A stretch of DNA of 64,000 nt. Origin: Anthracocystis setariae. Its lineage: Eukaryota > Basidiomycota > Ustilaginomycetes > Ustilaginales > Ustilaginaceae. Every line of letters starts with the position of its first letter. Within the stretch, counting starts at the first letter, position 1. The position numbers and the translations under genes are program-made. The DNA lies in contig CAKMXJ010000020.1 of the NCBI GenBank assembly GCA_928724745.1, positions 310,001-374,000 on the forward strand. Reading direction: 5' to 3'. The notes beneath the pieces were generated by a model, which was given only the letters and a program-made list of their open reading frames with translations, made no database searches and was not told where the DNA came from. This document shows, piece by piece, positions 47,372 to 56,189 of the stretch.

Positions 47372-48483
47372 CTATGACAGGTCCTCGTCGATGGACATGG
47401 CATCCAAATCGTCGAGGTCACAAGCATAAACGATGGCACCCTCGACATTTGTCGCAACATCTTCCCACGCCTTTTGGTGATCGCCATTATCATCTTGCAC
47501 CGTGCGCACATACTTTGGATGTGCTGCATCAAATTGGAGCGTATCGAGCGAGTCTGCGTTGTCGAACAGCATCCCTACTCGATCCCTCGCTGGCCGAAGT
47601 AATCGGTCTAGCACCGATAGAGCTTGGCCGGGTATTAGCAGGTTGTGCCTCGTTAAACCTTTTGCCACGTCGCTGGATCGTTGCGTGTAAACGCAAGAGG
47701 TCCAAGTCGATTTGAGGTCGATGAAAAGCTCAAAGCAATGCTGAGCTCCACCTCGCTGCTGTGGTGGGCACGTCTTGATTTCGAAAGCTTCATGCGGCTG
47801 CAGCACTGAGAGACGGCTCGCTAGACGTACTAGTAACGATCGTGTCCGAGGTTGGGTAGATTCGACCGACAAAGCGCAAGTGATGTTCAGTCTGCTGAGA
47901 AACGAATGGATACCATTTTTCCGGACCCGCTTTGCTAGCTAGCTCGAGTCGAATCCTTCGTGAGGCGAGCGCGAGTAGATTCTGGTTGATTGTCGACGAC
48001 GGATCAGCAGGAAGTGGAGCAATATCGTCGGGCCACTCCCACCTGTCAGCAAGAGTAAGTTTGCCGATAATGGCTCGAGGATTGATCAAACCGTTTGTCT
48101 GATATTTTTCTGTCGTTCCAAAGCGGGATGGTCGAGGAATTGCCTAAGCTCGAGGATGCGAGGGTCGCTTGGCAGTGGGTCAGGTTTGGGTCAAGTCGGG
48201 GGCCTGAAAGCTTGGGTCAAGTGCCGCTTGGAGATTGCTGTGCCATGATTCGAGCCAGTGGTCAGGCTGATTGGCATCTGCGCCGTGACAAAAAGTAACG
48301 AGGATGTTGTCCAGATTGGATAGTGGTGTTGGAGTGTTGGGAGGTGAGGTCAAGGTCGAGACACTGCCACGCGGGGACGGCGTCTTGGGGTGTAGCGATT
48401 GAGATGGGCAATGAGGTTGGTCTTGATCATCAAGCATGACATCTGGATTGTCATGAACCGCTGCTGCTGGTACTGCTCGACAT
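47372..48483 (-). pseudogene. Unknown gene: coding-like blocks in different frames (spliced or decayed)
   Basis: Four protein-like blocks lie in order on the minus strand but in alternating frames. Block A (to the stop at 48180) reads NLDNILVTFCHGADANQPDH, WLESWHSNLQAALDPSF. Block B (about 48175-48093) reads DPRILELRQFLDHPALERQK. Block C (to about 47820) reads LTLADRWEWPDDIAPLPAD, ASKAGPEKWYPFVSQQ, HLRFVGRIYPTSD. Block D (to the stop at 47372) reads LQPHEAFEIKTCPPQ, NLLIPGQALSVLDRLLRPAR, DRVGMLFDNADSLDTL and ends in an acidic tail. A and C share a frame, as do B and D. No GT donor exists between about 48285 and 48095, so A-to-B is not a normal splice. C-to-D could be a 25-nt GTACGT...CAG intron or an indel. 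Either a pseudogene with indels, an assembly error, or unusual splicing. No family recognised. Confidence 0.35.
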
Positions 48484-48933
48484 TGTGATGCAATAAAGCA
48501 AGAATGGGTGGATGGTGGTGTAAGCCCTGGATTTAAAAGCAATAACATATCGACGTTGAGCCAGTCACAGCCTGCCATCCATACAAGTAATACAGCCGTA
48601 ATACTGTGACTATCACTTTGTGATCTCTCTTGTACACATGCAAGGCTCACTGTCATCTGCCATCTGCCATCTGCCAGAAAGGCATGTACTGCTAGCATAC
48701 AAGCAAGCAAGCAAGCAAGCGTGTTTGTTGCTGACCAAGATTGGATTCACATGCTTTGGGCCAACCAAACGCACGCACCACACTGTGAGAGCCTGAATAA
48801 TGCAGCCATCAACGCCATCTCGCTCGCTCGCTCGCTTGCTTGATACTTTACCTCTGTACCATGCACACCGGCCGTGCAATCGATTTTCAACCATCCAGAT
48901 ACGCGCACACAAGTGGTTCCAACACCGCAAACC
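48484..48933. promoter_or_regulatory. Upstream region of seipin gene with tetranucleotide runs
   Basis: About 450 nt. (AAGC)5 at 48701-48720 and a (CGCT)n/(TTGC)n run at 48820-48842. Probably the promoter of the seipin gene and 5' side of the minus-strand locus. No gene is supported. Confidence 0.45.
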
Positions 48934-51113
48934 ATGTCCTACTCGAGCTCTTCCACATCGACACGCTCGTCGGATCTAAACACTCGATATCAGCGCATGT
49001 CCTCGCAGCAACATCAACAACAACGTCCGCAATCTCAACGTCCAACTTACTCAGCGAGCACGCCAACATGGACCTCGCAACCCGTACCTGAACCACCCCT
49101 CCTGCCACCGCTCGTCGATCTCGCTAACTCCATCGCTTCGTTACCGCCTATCCAGCAATGGCCATCCATGCTCGTTGAGCGCCTCTTGCTCGCACCCATC
49201 TCTATTCTCCTTGGCGCCACTCGCGACATCATCGTCTCTCCTCGAACCCACCGCGTCGTCGTTCGTCTTGGTGTGCTAGCCACCATTTTCTGGTTCGGTC
49301 TGGCGCTTGCTGTGGTGAGCTACATCGGCTTCTACCGTGCTTGGGTCCCAGACGTCGGATTGCGCAAACAAGTCTGGCTGCAATACGGACACGATCGTCC
49401 ACCCTACGCCCATCTTGATTTCGTCCCTGCCCACGAGAGATTTGCTGCCGATCCCATCCCCTCGTCGTCCTACAGCCCTTCGACCGAGATCACTGGCGAG
49501 TTCTTCGCGCAGGACCAAGCGTACGATGTCACACTCGAGCTCGCCGTGCCGCTCAACCAGGCCAACCTCGATCTGGGCAACTTTATGGTCGATCTCGACC
49601 TCAAGTCCAAGTCAAACCGCTCCGTCTTCCACGTCAGCAGACCTACGCTGCTCACCTACTCGGCTGCCTCCATGCGTGCAGTGTCGATGGTCTCGGAGCT
49701 GCTTTCTCGCAATCCGCCCCAAACACCCTCGCCACCAGACTCAAAGCTGCTCCGCATTCCGCTACTCAGCCGAGCTGTGCTACGCCCGTCATCCTACATG
49801 CCGCCTCTCGCCTCCACGCCGCCCGATCCCAAAGCGGACAAGAAGGTGACCCATGGCCACGTGAGCGTTGGCCGCGCAGACGCCGACAAGTATTGGATGT
49901 ATGGCGCCAACCACCACAGACTGATCGGCCTTCCCACCGCCGGTGGCAGCAACCATCATAGCAGGATGATGCCTGTACCTGTGCCGTTGGGCGTCGGCGC
50001 GCACACATCGAGGGGAGAGCTGCAGACGTATTCGGCCAGTTTGCGTTTTGATGCGCACTTGACCGGCTTGAGGTTCTTCATGTACCATTTCCCCCTGCTC
50101 AGCTTTTTCACATTCACGACGCTATTCATGGCATTCGAGATGGCCACCGCGCTGACTCTGTGGGCGGTGGCGGCGATTTGGACAAGTAGCATGACAGTAG
50201 GCGATGCAGGCTTGGCAATCGACCAACATTTCCAGCAAGAGACAAGGCATAAGGGACGCGCCGAGAGGGAGAGGCAGAGGTTCAAGGAGCAAGGAGACGA
50301 GCAGACGACGCCCAGTACGGAGCAAGAGTATAGGTCGGACGATGAGCAGACCGAGACCGAGACCGAGACCGAGGCGAGGCGACGACGGGTGAAGCGCGAG
50401 AGTCAGGAGGGATTGGCAAGGGTGAAGCATGAAGAGTTTGAGGAAATGAACGAGGAGGAGGAAGAGGAGGAAGAGATGAGGTTGAGGAGTCTGGAGAGTC
50501 TAAGGGAGAAGGACGAGGCGGACATGGTGGAAGCGATGAGGCAGTCACGAATGCGCGAGATTCTCGAGGCGAGGAGAATGGGAGGTGCAGGGCCAAGTTC
50601 GGCAGGGTTGATGGTGGGCGAGGCGATGATGGACATTGTGGATCCGACGTCACCGATCTTGCCCGAGGAATTGAGCGAGATGCAGCTGTCACGTAGGGCG
50701 TTGCATAGGTTGGATGAGGAGACGGAGGAGGATACGGATGTGGGCGGCAGCTTGTCGAGTCGGTCCGAGGCGGGTAGGGAAGCGCAGGGTGGAGGTGAGA
50801 CGGATCCGTGGGAGGATCTTGAGGCGAGTGCAGAGGAACCGAGCGAGATGGGTGGGGTTAGGCAGAGAAGAAAGCATTCCGATGACGAGGATGATATCGG
50901 CGAGGGCACGATTGGTGGTGTAAGTATCTGTCCATCTGTTTCGTTGCTATAGCCAAGAGATTTTCAAGCTCATTACCATCCAATTTGCTCGTTGCTTGCA
51001 TTTTTGATCTCTCGCAAACACAGTCGACCACATCTGGCCTCAGAACCGCTCGCTCATTCGGTGCCACATCCGCGGCGGGCTCAACGTCCACACGCACAAC
51101 ACATCCTACTTAG
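48934..51113 (+). CDS. SEI1: Seipin (lipid-droplet assembly protein)
   Basis: Two-exon gene, join(48934..50919,51024..51113), 691 aa. Intron of 104 nt: donor GTAAGT, acceptor CACAG, phase 0. Exon 2 adds a short Ser/Thr/Arg-rich tail. Seipin is an ER protein that forms rings at ER-lipid droplet contacts. Topology fits: a first membrane segment at about residues 112-133 (LGVLATIFWFGLALAVVSYIG), a luminal domain with SYSPSTEITGEFFAQDQAYDV, LELAVPLNQANLDLGNFMVD and SRPTLLTY, and a second membrane segment near 385-420 (FPLLSFFTFTTLFMAFEMAT). YDVTLELxxPxNxxNxDLGNFMV is the seipin signature. The cytosolic C-terminal tail of about 270 residues is much longer than in yeast Sei1 and is highly acidic with Glu runs. 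The ATG at 48934 follows a run of leader without better start. Confidence 0.93.
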
Positions 51114-51130
51114 CACCATGTATTAACTTA

Positions 51131-51157
51131 TTGTTGTTGTTGTTGTTGTTGTTGTTG
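51131..51157. repeat. (TTG)9 repeat between seipin and fRMsr genes
   Basis: Nine TTG units in the 110-nt spacer between two convergent stop codons. Confidence 0.9.
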
Positions 51158-51224
51158 GGTCTGCACAATGCCTTATCTATTTGCTCAAGTTGGGGGTTGG
51201 GGGGTATGTGGATTGGGAGGGGTT

Positions 51225-51935
51225 CTACCAAGCGGAGCGTTGGACGATGAGGTTGGCGATCTTTTGGAGTCTGGATTCGTCCTCGTCGTCGAAGCCGTTG
51301 AGGGATTCGCAGTCGATGTCGAGTACGCCTATGATGACGTTTTCGTCGGCGCCTCTGCCTGCCCATGATCTATCTTGGCCTTGTGCGCGATCGCGGTGGT
51401 GGTTGAAATCGGGATTGTGTCGGGGAGATTGTTGTTCGAGTGCTTGTTGGTGGATTTGTGGGAGGTGGGAGCGGGGGATGGTGAGTGGGATAACGAGTTC
51501 GGATTTGGAGAGAGAGTCGCAAGCGATGTGGCCTGGATATGCGTCTGTGTCTGGAACTCGGATGGGACGTGGAGGTAGGAGTGCCGAGGCATCAGCACAT
51601 ACGCCTTTGCCTGGGAGCGACAAGATGAGTTGACATGCGGGCAGGCCGTGGAAGGGACCGAGGAGGAGGGTGGGTTGGGTGCGAGTTCGTCGGTTGGCGA
51701 GTTCCGATGGGAGGAGTGGAGAGAGTAGGTAGAAGCCCGCCCAATTGATACGCTTTTGAGCCCATTCGGGAAATCGGTTCATCGAGTTGTAGATGAGCGA
51801 GGATGCATTCGAGAGCGATGAGATCCAGTCGGTGCCCGGTTCGATGAGCGAGGTGAGCGACGACTCGAGATGGTCGTACAGATCGGATTTGGTGTGCACA
51901 TACGACGGAAGCGCCGCAGCATCAGCGTGAACCAT
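51225..51935 (-). CDS. Free-methionine-(R)-sulfoxide reductase (GAF domain)
   Basis: Predicted 236-aa enzyme, from the ATG at 51935 (the frame runs further upstream to a GTG only). It reduces the free R-epimer of methionine sulfoxide, protecting the methionine pool from oxidation. The GAF-fold signature is complete: DWISSLSNASSLIYNSM, INWAGFYLLSP, LLLGPFHGLPACQLI, GKGVCADAS, YPGHIACDSLSKSELVIP, IIGVLDIDCESLNGFDDED. The three conserved cysteines (about C101, C113, C139) correspond in spacing to the catalytic and resolving cysteines of the yeast enzyme, and yeast-like residues flank them. An insert of about 45 residues rich in Gln, His, Asp and Arg separates two strands before IIGVLDIDC. Convergent with seipin. 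The Harbinger element lies just upstream of its promoter. Confidence 0.94.
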   Translation of the reverse strand: MVHADAAALPSYVHTKSDLYDHLESSLTSLIEPGTDWISSLSNASSLIYNSMNRFPEWAQKRINWAGFYLLSPLLPSELANRRTRTQPTLLLGPFHGLPACQLILSLPGKGVCADASALLPPRPIRVPDTDAYPGHIACDSLSKSELVIPLTIPRSHLPQIHQQALEQQSPRHNPDFNHHRDRAQGQDRSWAGRGADENVIIGVLDIDCESLNGFDDEDESRLQKIANLIVQRSAW

Positions 51936-52483
51936 GTTGAGGTTTCCAAAAGCTGCAGCAGCAGCAGGATCGGATGAAGGCAACGATGAGGACAAGAATG
52001 TCGAAGCAAGCAAATAATGGCCGTGCACGGTGGAGAGGGTGTATGAAATATTATAATGTCGAGAAGGAAACCAAAATATATATTTCAGAAATGACTGCCC
52101 GTAATAGAGTGTTTTCGGTGTCGAATATTTGCCGGGTCCGGGTTGGTGGTGGTGGTGGTAGTGGTCGTGAAGGAGGAAGTGGTGTTTCGGAGCTCATCGA
52201 CTTGACTGCGCCACGTCTATGGCTTCGGTTTTCGGAAATGAAAATTTTTTCACGCGTTATTCCGTGCGAAACATGCTTTATCTAAGAAATCGGGTGATGA
52301 GCACGGCCGATACCCTCGATATGAGTGAGGGTCCTGGTGGTAGTACTCGAGCTCGCCATCAGGCACAAGCCGCTTGTCGCCGTTTAAGTTAATGAAATCG
52401 ACCTCCGGTAACTATAACCCCGCATACTCCACCATCTCACCACGCTTTCCCGGCCAAACACCGCCGGAAACGACCGTACTAGC
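51936..52483. other. Region between fRMsr start and transposon ORF
   Basis: About 550 nt. The first part should hold the fRMsr promoter; a GGT/GGTGGT-rich stretch lies at 52140-52165. The 5' boundary of the Harbinger element must fall somewhere here, but I could not fix it: no clear terminal inverted repeat or target duplication stands out. A weak match to the other side is noted in the findings. Confidence 0.4.
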
Positions 52484-53908
52484 ATGTCTCAACCTCGTCC
52501 GGCCGCCACAGGCCTCGAAATGTATCCCGATGCAATCAGGCTGGCTGCTATTGACCTCACAGACAGTGGCGCAGCTGAAAGACTCTTCCGCGAGCTCGAA
52601 AACATGGAGTCGCAAGGTACGATGCTTTCGCAAGGCAACGACGACAACAACACTCGAATCGAGATCCCCTGGGACTCTAGCGCCTATCCTTCTTTGGCGT
52701 CATCACCACCGCCGTCATTGTCTCAAGCCTCTCATGTACCGTCGCAAGTCTCGTTAGCAATGCAAGATTCATCGTCACCTGCCCTGACTCAATCGTCTGT
52801 GTCTCTGGCTGGCTCCTCACACTGGACGACACCAGCTCTGCATGCTCTCGTACGCGCTGTCATTGCATACAATCCCAATCTTGCAACAACCTCGAAGGAC
52901 CGTGGTTTAGCTTGGTCGAGCGCACATGCCGAGTTCAACAATATGGCTTCGGCTCATGAGTTTCAGATGAGGTCGCTCGATGCATGCAAGCTCAAGTTCA
53001 AGGAGCTCAAGAACTCTCGCGAGAAGGGAGCAAGGCTCAATAGCAGACGTACTGGCATTGTCGAGGAATACGATGACATTGACAAGATGCTTGACGAGTA
53101 CATACAGTCTGAGAATGGTGGTGTGGGTCATGCTCCTGGACGTCGAAAGACAAAGAAGACTGGGCCACGTTCGAAAGCAGCGTCCACGGCTCGTATGGTG
53201 GAACAGACTCGAGAGGCGATGACCCAGATCGCCGGATCACACAACCGGACCCCGTCGAGACCATCAGCAACACCTGGACCTACATCAACGCCATCTCGAC
53301 AGGCAACAGCAACTCCTACTCGACCTTTGGCGTCTCCTGTACCGTCTGTGCTCGACATCGATGCAGAAGATGATCCTTCGACTCGGGCTATGCTCAGGCG
53401 AGCTCGCCGAACGTCCAACACCTCCGACACCAAACTTCTCGAGGGAGACGAACCTGTTCGAAAGCGCCTCAAGACGTCGGACTCTATCGCATTGCTGGCA
53501 CACGCAGCCTCACAGATGATACAAGCTGATGGAGGATACCAACGGGAGCACCTCGACTACCTCAAGCAGCAAGGTGAGAGACAGGAACGGCTAGCACAGG
53601 CACAACTTGCTAAGGAGAGTCGGCTCGAGAAAGAAATGCAGACGTTGAGACAGGATTTGACGGGGATGATGTCTCAGTTGATGTCGATGATGCAGACCCA
53701 TCATTCAACGTCGTCGAGCCGTGGTACTCGCCAAGCAAGCGTCGCTCCAGCCCTTGACACGATCGACCAAGAACGCACGCCGACGACAACACAACGATAC
53801 ATCCAGCGTGAGGGCTCAATCTCATCAAATGTCTCGACTCCAAGCCATCGACGAAGCCAGCGCGCCACCTCAAGACCTCGCACAAACTCATACGGTGGTT
53901 TTGACTAG
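52484..53908 (+). CDS. Myb/SANT-like DNA-binding protein of Harbinger element
   Basis: 474-aa protein. A Myb/SANT or trihelix-like domain spans about residues 113-181: HWTTPALHALVRAVIAYNP, DRGLAWSSAHAEFNNM, SLDACKLKFKELKNSREK. The helices carry the spaced aromatic and hydrophobic residues of this fold (W114, W144, and L/F in helix 3). Next come a basic stretch RRKTKKTGPRSK that could be a nuclear localization signal, a Thr/Pro/Ser-rich linker, and a coiled-coil-like segment at about 360-400 (EHLDYLKQQGERQERLAQAQ). The C-terminus is Ser/Arg-rich. In PIF/Harbinger elements such a protein partners the transposase. I infer that role from position and domain. A domesticated host transcription factor is an alternative. 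Confidence 0.75.
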   Translation: MSQPRPAATGLEMYPDAIRLAAIDLTDSGAAERLFRELENMESQGTMLSQGNDDNNTRIEIPWDSSAYPSLASSPPPSLSQASHVPSQVSLAMQDSSSPALTQSSVSLAGSSHWTTPALHALVRAVIAYNPNLATTSKDRGLAWSSAHAEFNNMASAHEFQMRSLDACKLKFKELKNSREKGARLNSRRTGIVEEYDDIDKMLDEYIQSENGGVGHAPGRRKTKKTGPRSKAASTARMVEQTREAMTQIAGSHNRTPSRPSATPGPTSTPSRQATATPTRPLASPVPSVLDIDAEDDPSTRAMLRRARRTSNTSDTKLLEGDEPVRKRLKTSDSIALLAHAASQMIQADGGYQREHLDYLKQQGERQERLAQAQLAKESRLEKEMQTLRQDLTGMMSQLMSMMQTHHSTSSSRGTRQASVAPALDTIDQERTPTTTQRYIQREGSISSNVSTPSHRRSQRATSRPRTNSYGGFD

Positions 53909-53977
53909 CTTGTATTCACTCTCACATCATGTACATAGACTCGTATCAAAATGCTAACCCTTTCGCTGACCATTGAC

Positions 53978-55213
53978 TTAGACTGCCGGTAATCCAAGCT
54001 CTACCTCCTCCTCGTCGTGTGTCTCCTCCTCTGTCAACCTAAGTACTGCCTCTTCCTCGGCCAGTTCAGGCATGTTAACACCGCTCTGAGTCTGTGTCGG
54101 ATCAGGGCTGACAGTCGCCCTCCGTATCCGTCGGCCGTCAAAGTACTCGTCCAGCTCGGGGGGATTGCAGCCAACTCGCATACTTACCTGGTTACCAACA
54201 AGGCATGTCTTGGCGTTGAACAAGATAACGGCAACTAACCAATCCTGAGCGACCGGCGCCAGTCCCGTCTTCTGCTGCTTCTTGATGTCGAAACGCGGCC
54301 ATTGGGTCGATACATGTCCGATAGCCCACTCAACATGTATTCTGAAGTTGTTCATGATTCTATTGAAGTGTGCTTGATACGTTGAGATGATGTTACCCCT
54401 ATGTTTGGTGAGGATCGCTGCCGAGTTGCGGTATGCTTGATCGCCGTAAAGGAAGAGTTGAGCCCCAGACTGTGACTTTGCATAGCGAGCAGCCCATTCG
54501 GGGAGGTCCAGCTCGTCAGACATCCTAGAGTCATGCATGCGACCGACGAACGGGTGTGAGCAGAAGATGAGCCCATCAGGTACCGATATGAACTGGTACT
54601 TCAGGGCATGCTGACGTTTGTGGCCGCTGTACACCATCTCCTGCTGCAGCACAGGCCGGGCGATCGGTCGTACGGTACCATCAATCGCTCCCCAGAACCA
54701 TGGCATTCCGAATCGTCTTTGTATTGCAGCCTGGTACTCGTCAAGACGACGAGGTGAGACAAGCTGATGCTTCTGACTCCGAACGTCGAGTAAGTGACCC
54801 CATCGTCCATACAACCAGTCGCTCATGTGTCTCACAACACGGCTGACACGGCCTGCTGACCATCCATACCGGCCTTCTATCGACCGCAGCGACTTTCCAC
54901 GGAGCCAGGAGCACAGCATGAACAAGGCAACCTTACTCTCAACACAGTCCTTTTCGTACGTTCGCACTGGGTTTGGTAACTTCAATGCATCATGTATTGC
55001 TTTGAACTGTGTGAATGTATAGCCTGTTTCGGCTCTAAAGTGCAGCTCGTCGTGTGATCGCTTGATATGATGGTATGAGCGGGGCTTGAGGTCGGTCGGT
55101 GGCCTCCGTAATGCAGCGGTGGCAATTGCGGCTATGAGCAGCATGCGTTTTGAAGCTCGACGGTGGAAGGATTCGACCTGCATGATCGCGAAGAACCGTG
55201 CAGAATTGTGCAT
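53978..55213 (-). CDS. PIF/Harbinger DDE transposase (DDE_Tnp_4)
   Basis: 411-aa transposase from the ATG at 55213. An HTH-like region precedes the catalytic core (about residues 90-130, CSWLRGKSLRSIEGRYGW then SAGRVSRVVRHM). The RNase H-like core shows FWGAIDGTVRPI (first Asp about D178), HDSRMSDELDLP, LFLYGDQAYRN (second Asp about D258) and NFRIHVEWAIGHVSTQWPRF (Glu about E295), as expected for PIF/Harbinger nucleases. SGHKRQHALKYQFISVPDGLI between the first two is also typical of the family. All three acidic residues are kept, so it may be active. The C-terminal 60 residues are acidic. It cuts and pastes DNA through terminal inverted repeats; those were not found. The ORF is intronless. 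Confidence 0.9.
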   Translation of the reverse strand: MHNSARFFAIMQVESFHRRASKRMLLIAAIATAALRRPPTDLKPRSYHHIKRSHDELHFRAETGYTFTQFKAIHDALKLPNPVRTYEKDCVESKVALFMLCSWLRGKSLRSIEGRYGWSAGRVSRVVRHMSDWLYGRWGHLLDVRSQKHQLVSPRRLDEYQAAIQRRFGMPWFWGAIDGTVRPIARPVLQQEMVYSGHKRQHALKYQFISVPDGLIFCSHPFVGRMHDSRMSDELDLPEWAARYAKSQSGAQLFLYGDQAYRNSAAILTKHRGNIISTYQAHFNRIMNNFRIHVEWAIGHVSTQWPRFDIKKQQKTGLAPVAQDWLVAVILFNAKTCLVGNQVSMRVGCNPPELDEYFDGRRIRRATVSPDPTQTQSGVNMPELAEEEAVLRLTEEETHDEEEVELGLPAV

Positions 55214-56189
55214 AACCTTGCATAGAATAAGGTTACGCCGCCGTCGTATACGTGTGAGATGGTGTTAGTGGTCGTACAGGGGCCCCGCACGACGAGGAAT
55301 CTTGTTTGCTTGCCAGTCAACAAAGTCCAAGTACGATCTATTCATGCACACACTCAGGCTTAGTAATCAAAGACGCAGGATTCATGTTACATTATAGTCA
55401 AACTACATACAAACTACACCAAACCCATCGACCCGGAGGTGGCCAATCACCTCGATGATCCTCTCCGCCAAAGATCATTGAGGTGATTGGCCACCTTCGG
55501 GTCGATGACATGACATTCCGGGTTTTGGACCCTGAGCTCATCGACGTGGTACCGAAAGCCATCGACCTGGTAGCGTACCGAAAACTCTCTAATAAATAAT
55601 GCAAAGCCGGCAAACGAGGAGACCAACACACGGACGGCACTTTGGATTCAAAGCCATCAATCAGTGTTGGACGGCTGTCAAAAAGACGACTTGGATGCGA
55701 TTAATCACGCCATCGCTTTTGCTTGGCCTTGCAGTACAGTAGTATTATATATTATTGCCGATTTCCGTACTTCCTTAACCGTGCTCCACATTTCTTGGGA
55801 CACCCCACCCCCCTTTGCAGGACGGAGCAGTCCTCAACATGCATGAGTGGTGATGTGATGAAGCAAAGAGTGAGACAGAGTCCATCAGGGATGACGTTTG
55901 GCGTGCAAAGTTGCAGGCGTTCGTATTGGAGCCATCAAAAGAAAACACAAGTTGCCGCTATGTGCGAGTCAGCAGCAGTCGGAAGAATTCCTTCCCAGTT
56001 GACACGGCAGGCAATAAATGCATTCATTCTCTTGCTCGGCAACTGCTGCCCTTGAAACCGACTTTCTGACTTGCTCAACATCTTTCTGACTCCAACATTC
56101 AGCCCTCTCCTCCACTCTTCAGCCCTTACTATCCTCCCCACTATCATCGTCAGTTGGGGTTCCTCTGATTCTACAGCTCTTTGTTCGCC
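55214..56189. other. Region downstream of transposase start with hairpin and short repeats
   Basis: About 975 nt. TAACCTT...AAGGTTA inverted repeat surrounds the transposase start (55213-55234). A 35-bp arm hairpin lies at 55426-55507, followed by two imperfect copies of ATCGACxTGGTA at 55540-55575. A TACAGTA motif is at 55731-55743. The last 300 nt are presumably the promoter of the MetX-family gene. No other gene is supported. Confidence 0.5.
55426..55507. repeat. Inverted repeat / hairpin, 35-bp arms, 12-nt loop
   Basis: Left arm 55426-55460 starts CATCGACCCGGAGGTGG, and right arm 55473-55507 ends CCACCTTCGGGTCGATG. The arms are reverse complements with only two mismatches over 35 bp. The loop is ctctccgccaaa. 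It may form a cruciform in DNA or a stem in RNA. It lies about 210 nt beyond the transposase start codon, so it could be a subterminal part of the transposon or a separate foldback element. Confidence 0.9.

Larger units (their letters stand above)
52484..55507. mobile_element. PIF/Harbinger-type DNA transposon (two ORFs), ends undefined
   Basis: Two intact convergent ORFs in the arrangement typical of PIF/Harbinger transposons: a Myb/SANT-like DNA-binding protein (52484-53908, +) and a DDE_Tnp_4-type transposase (53978-55213, -), only 69 nt apart at their 3' ends. In studied members the Myb-like protein brings the transposase to the nucleus and to transposon ends. Neither ORF has a stop or frameshift, so the copy may be recent or domesticated. 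The coordinates given are the ORFs plus a hairpin to 55507; true ends, terminal repeats and the 3-bp target duplication were not identified. Codon use is less C/G-biased than that of neighbouring housekeeping genes. Confidence 0.75.

Noticed and set aside
55213..55234. TAACCTT/AAGGTTA inverted repeat as transposon terminal repeat
   Set aside because: It overlaps the transposase start codon and has no partner near the other ORF, so it cannot be a terminal repeat pair.
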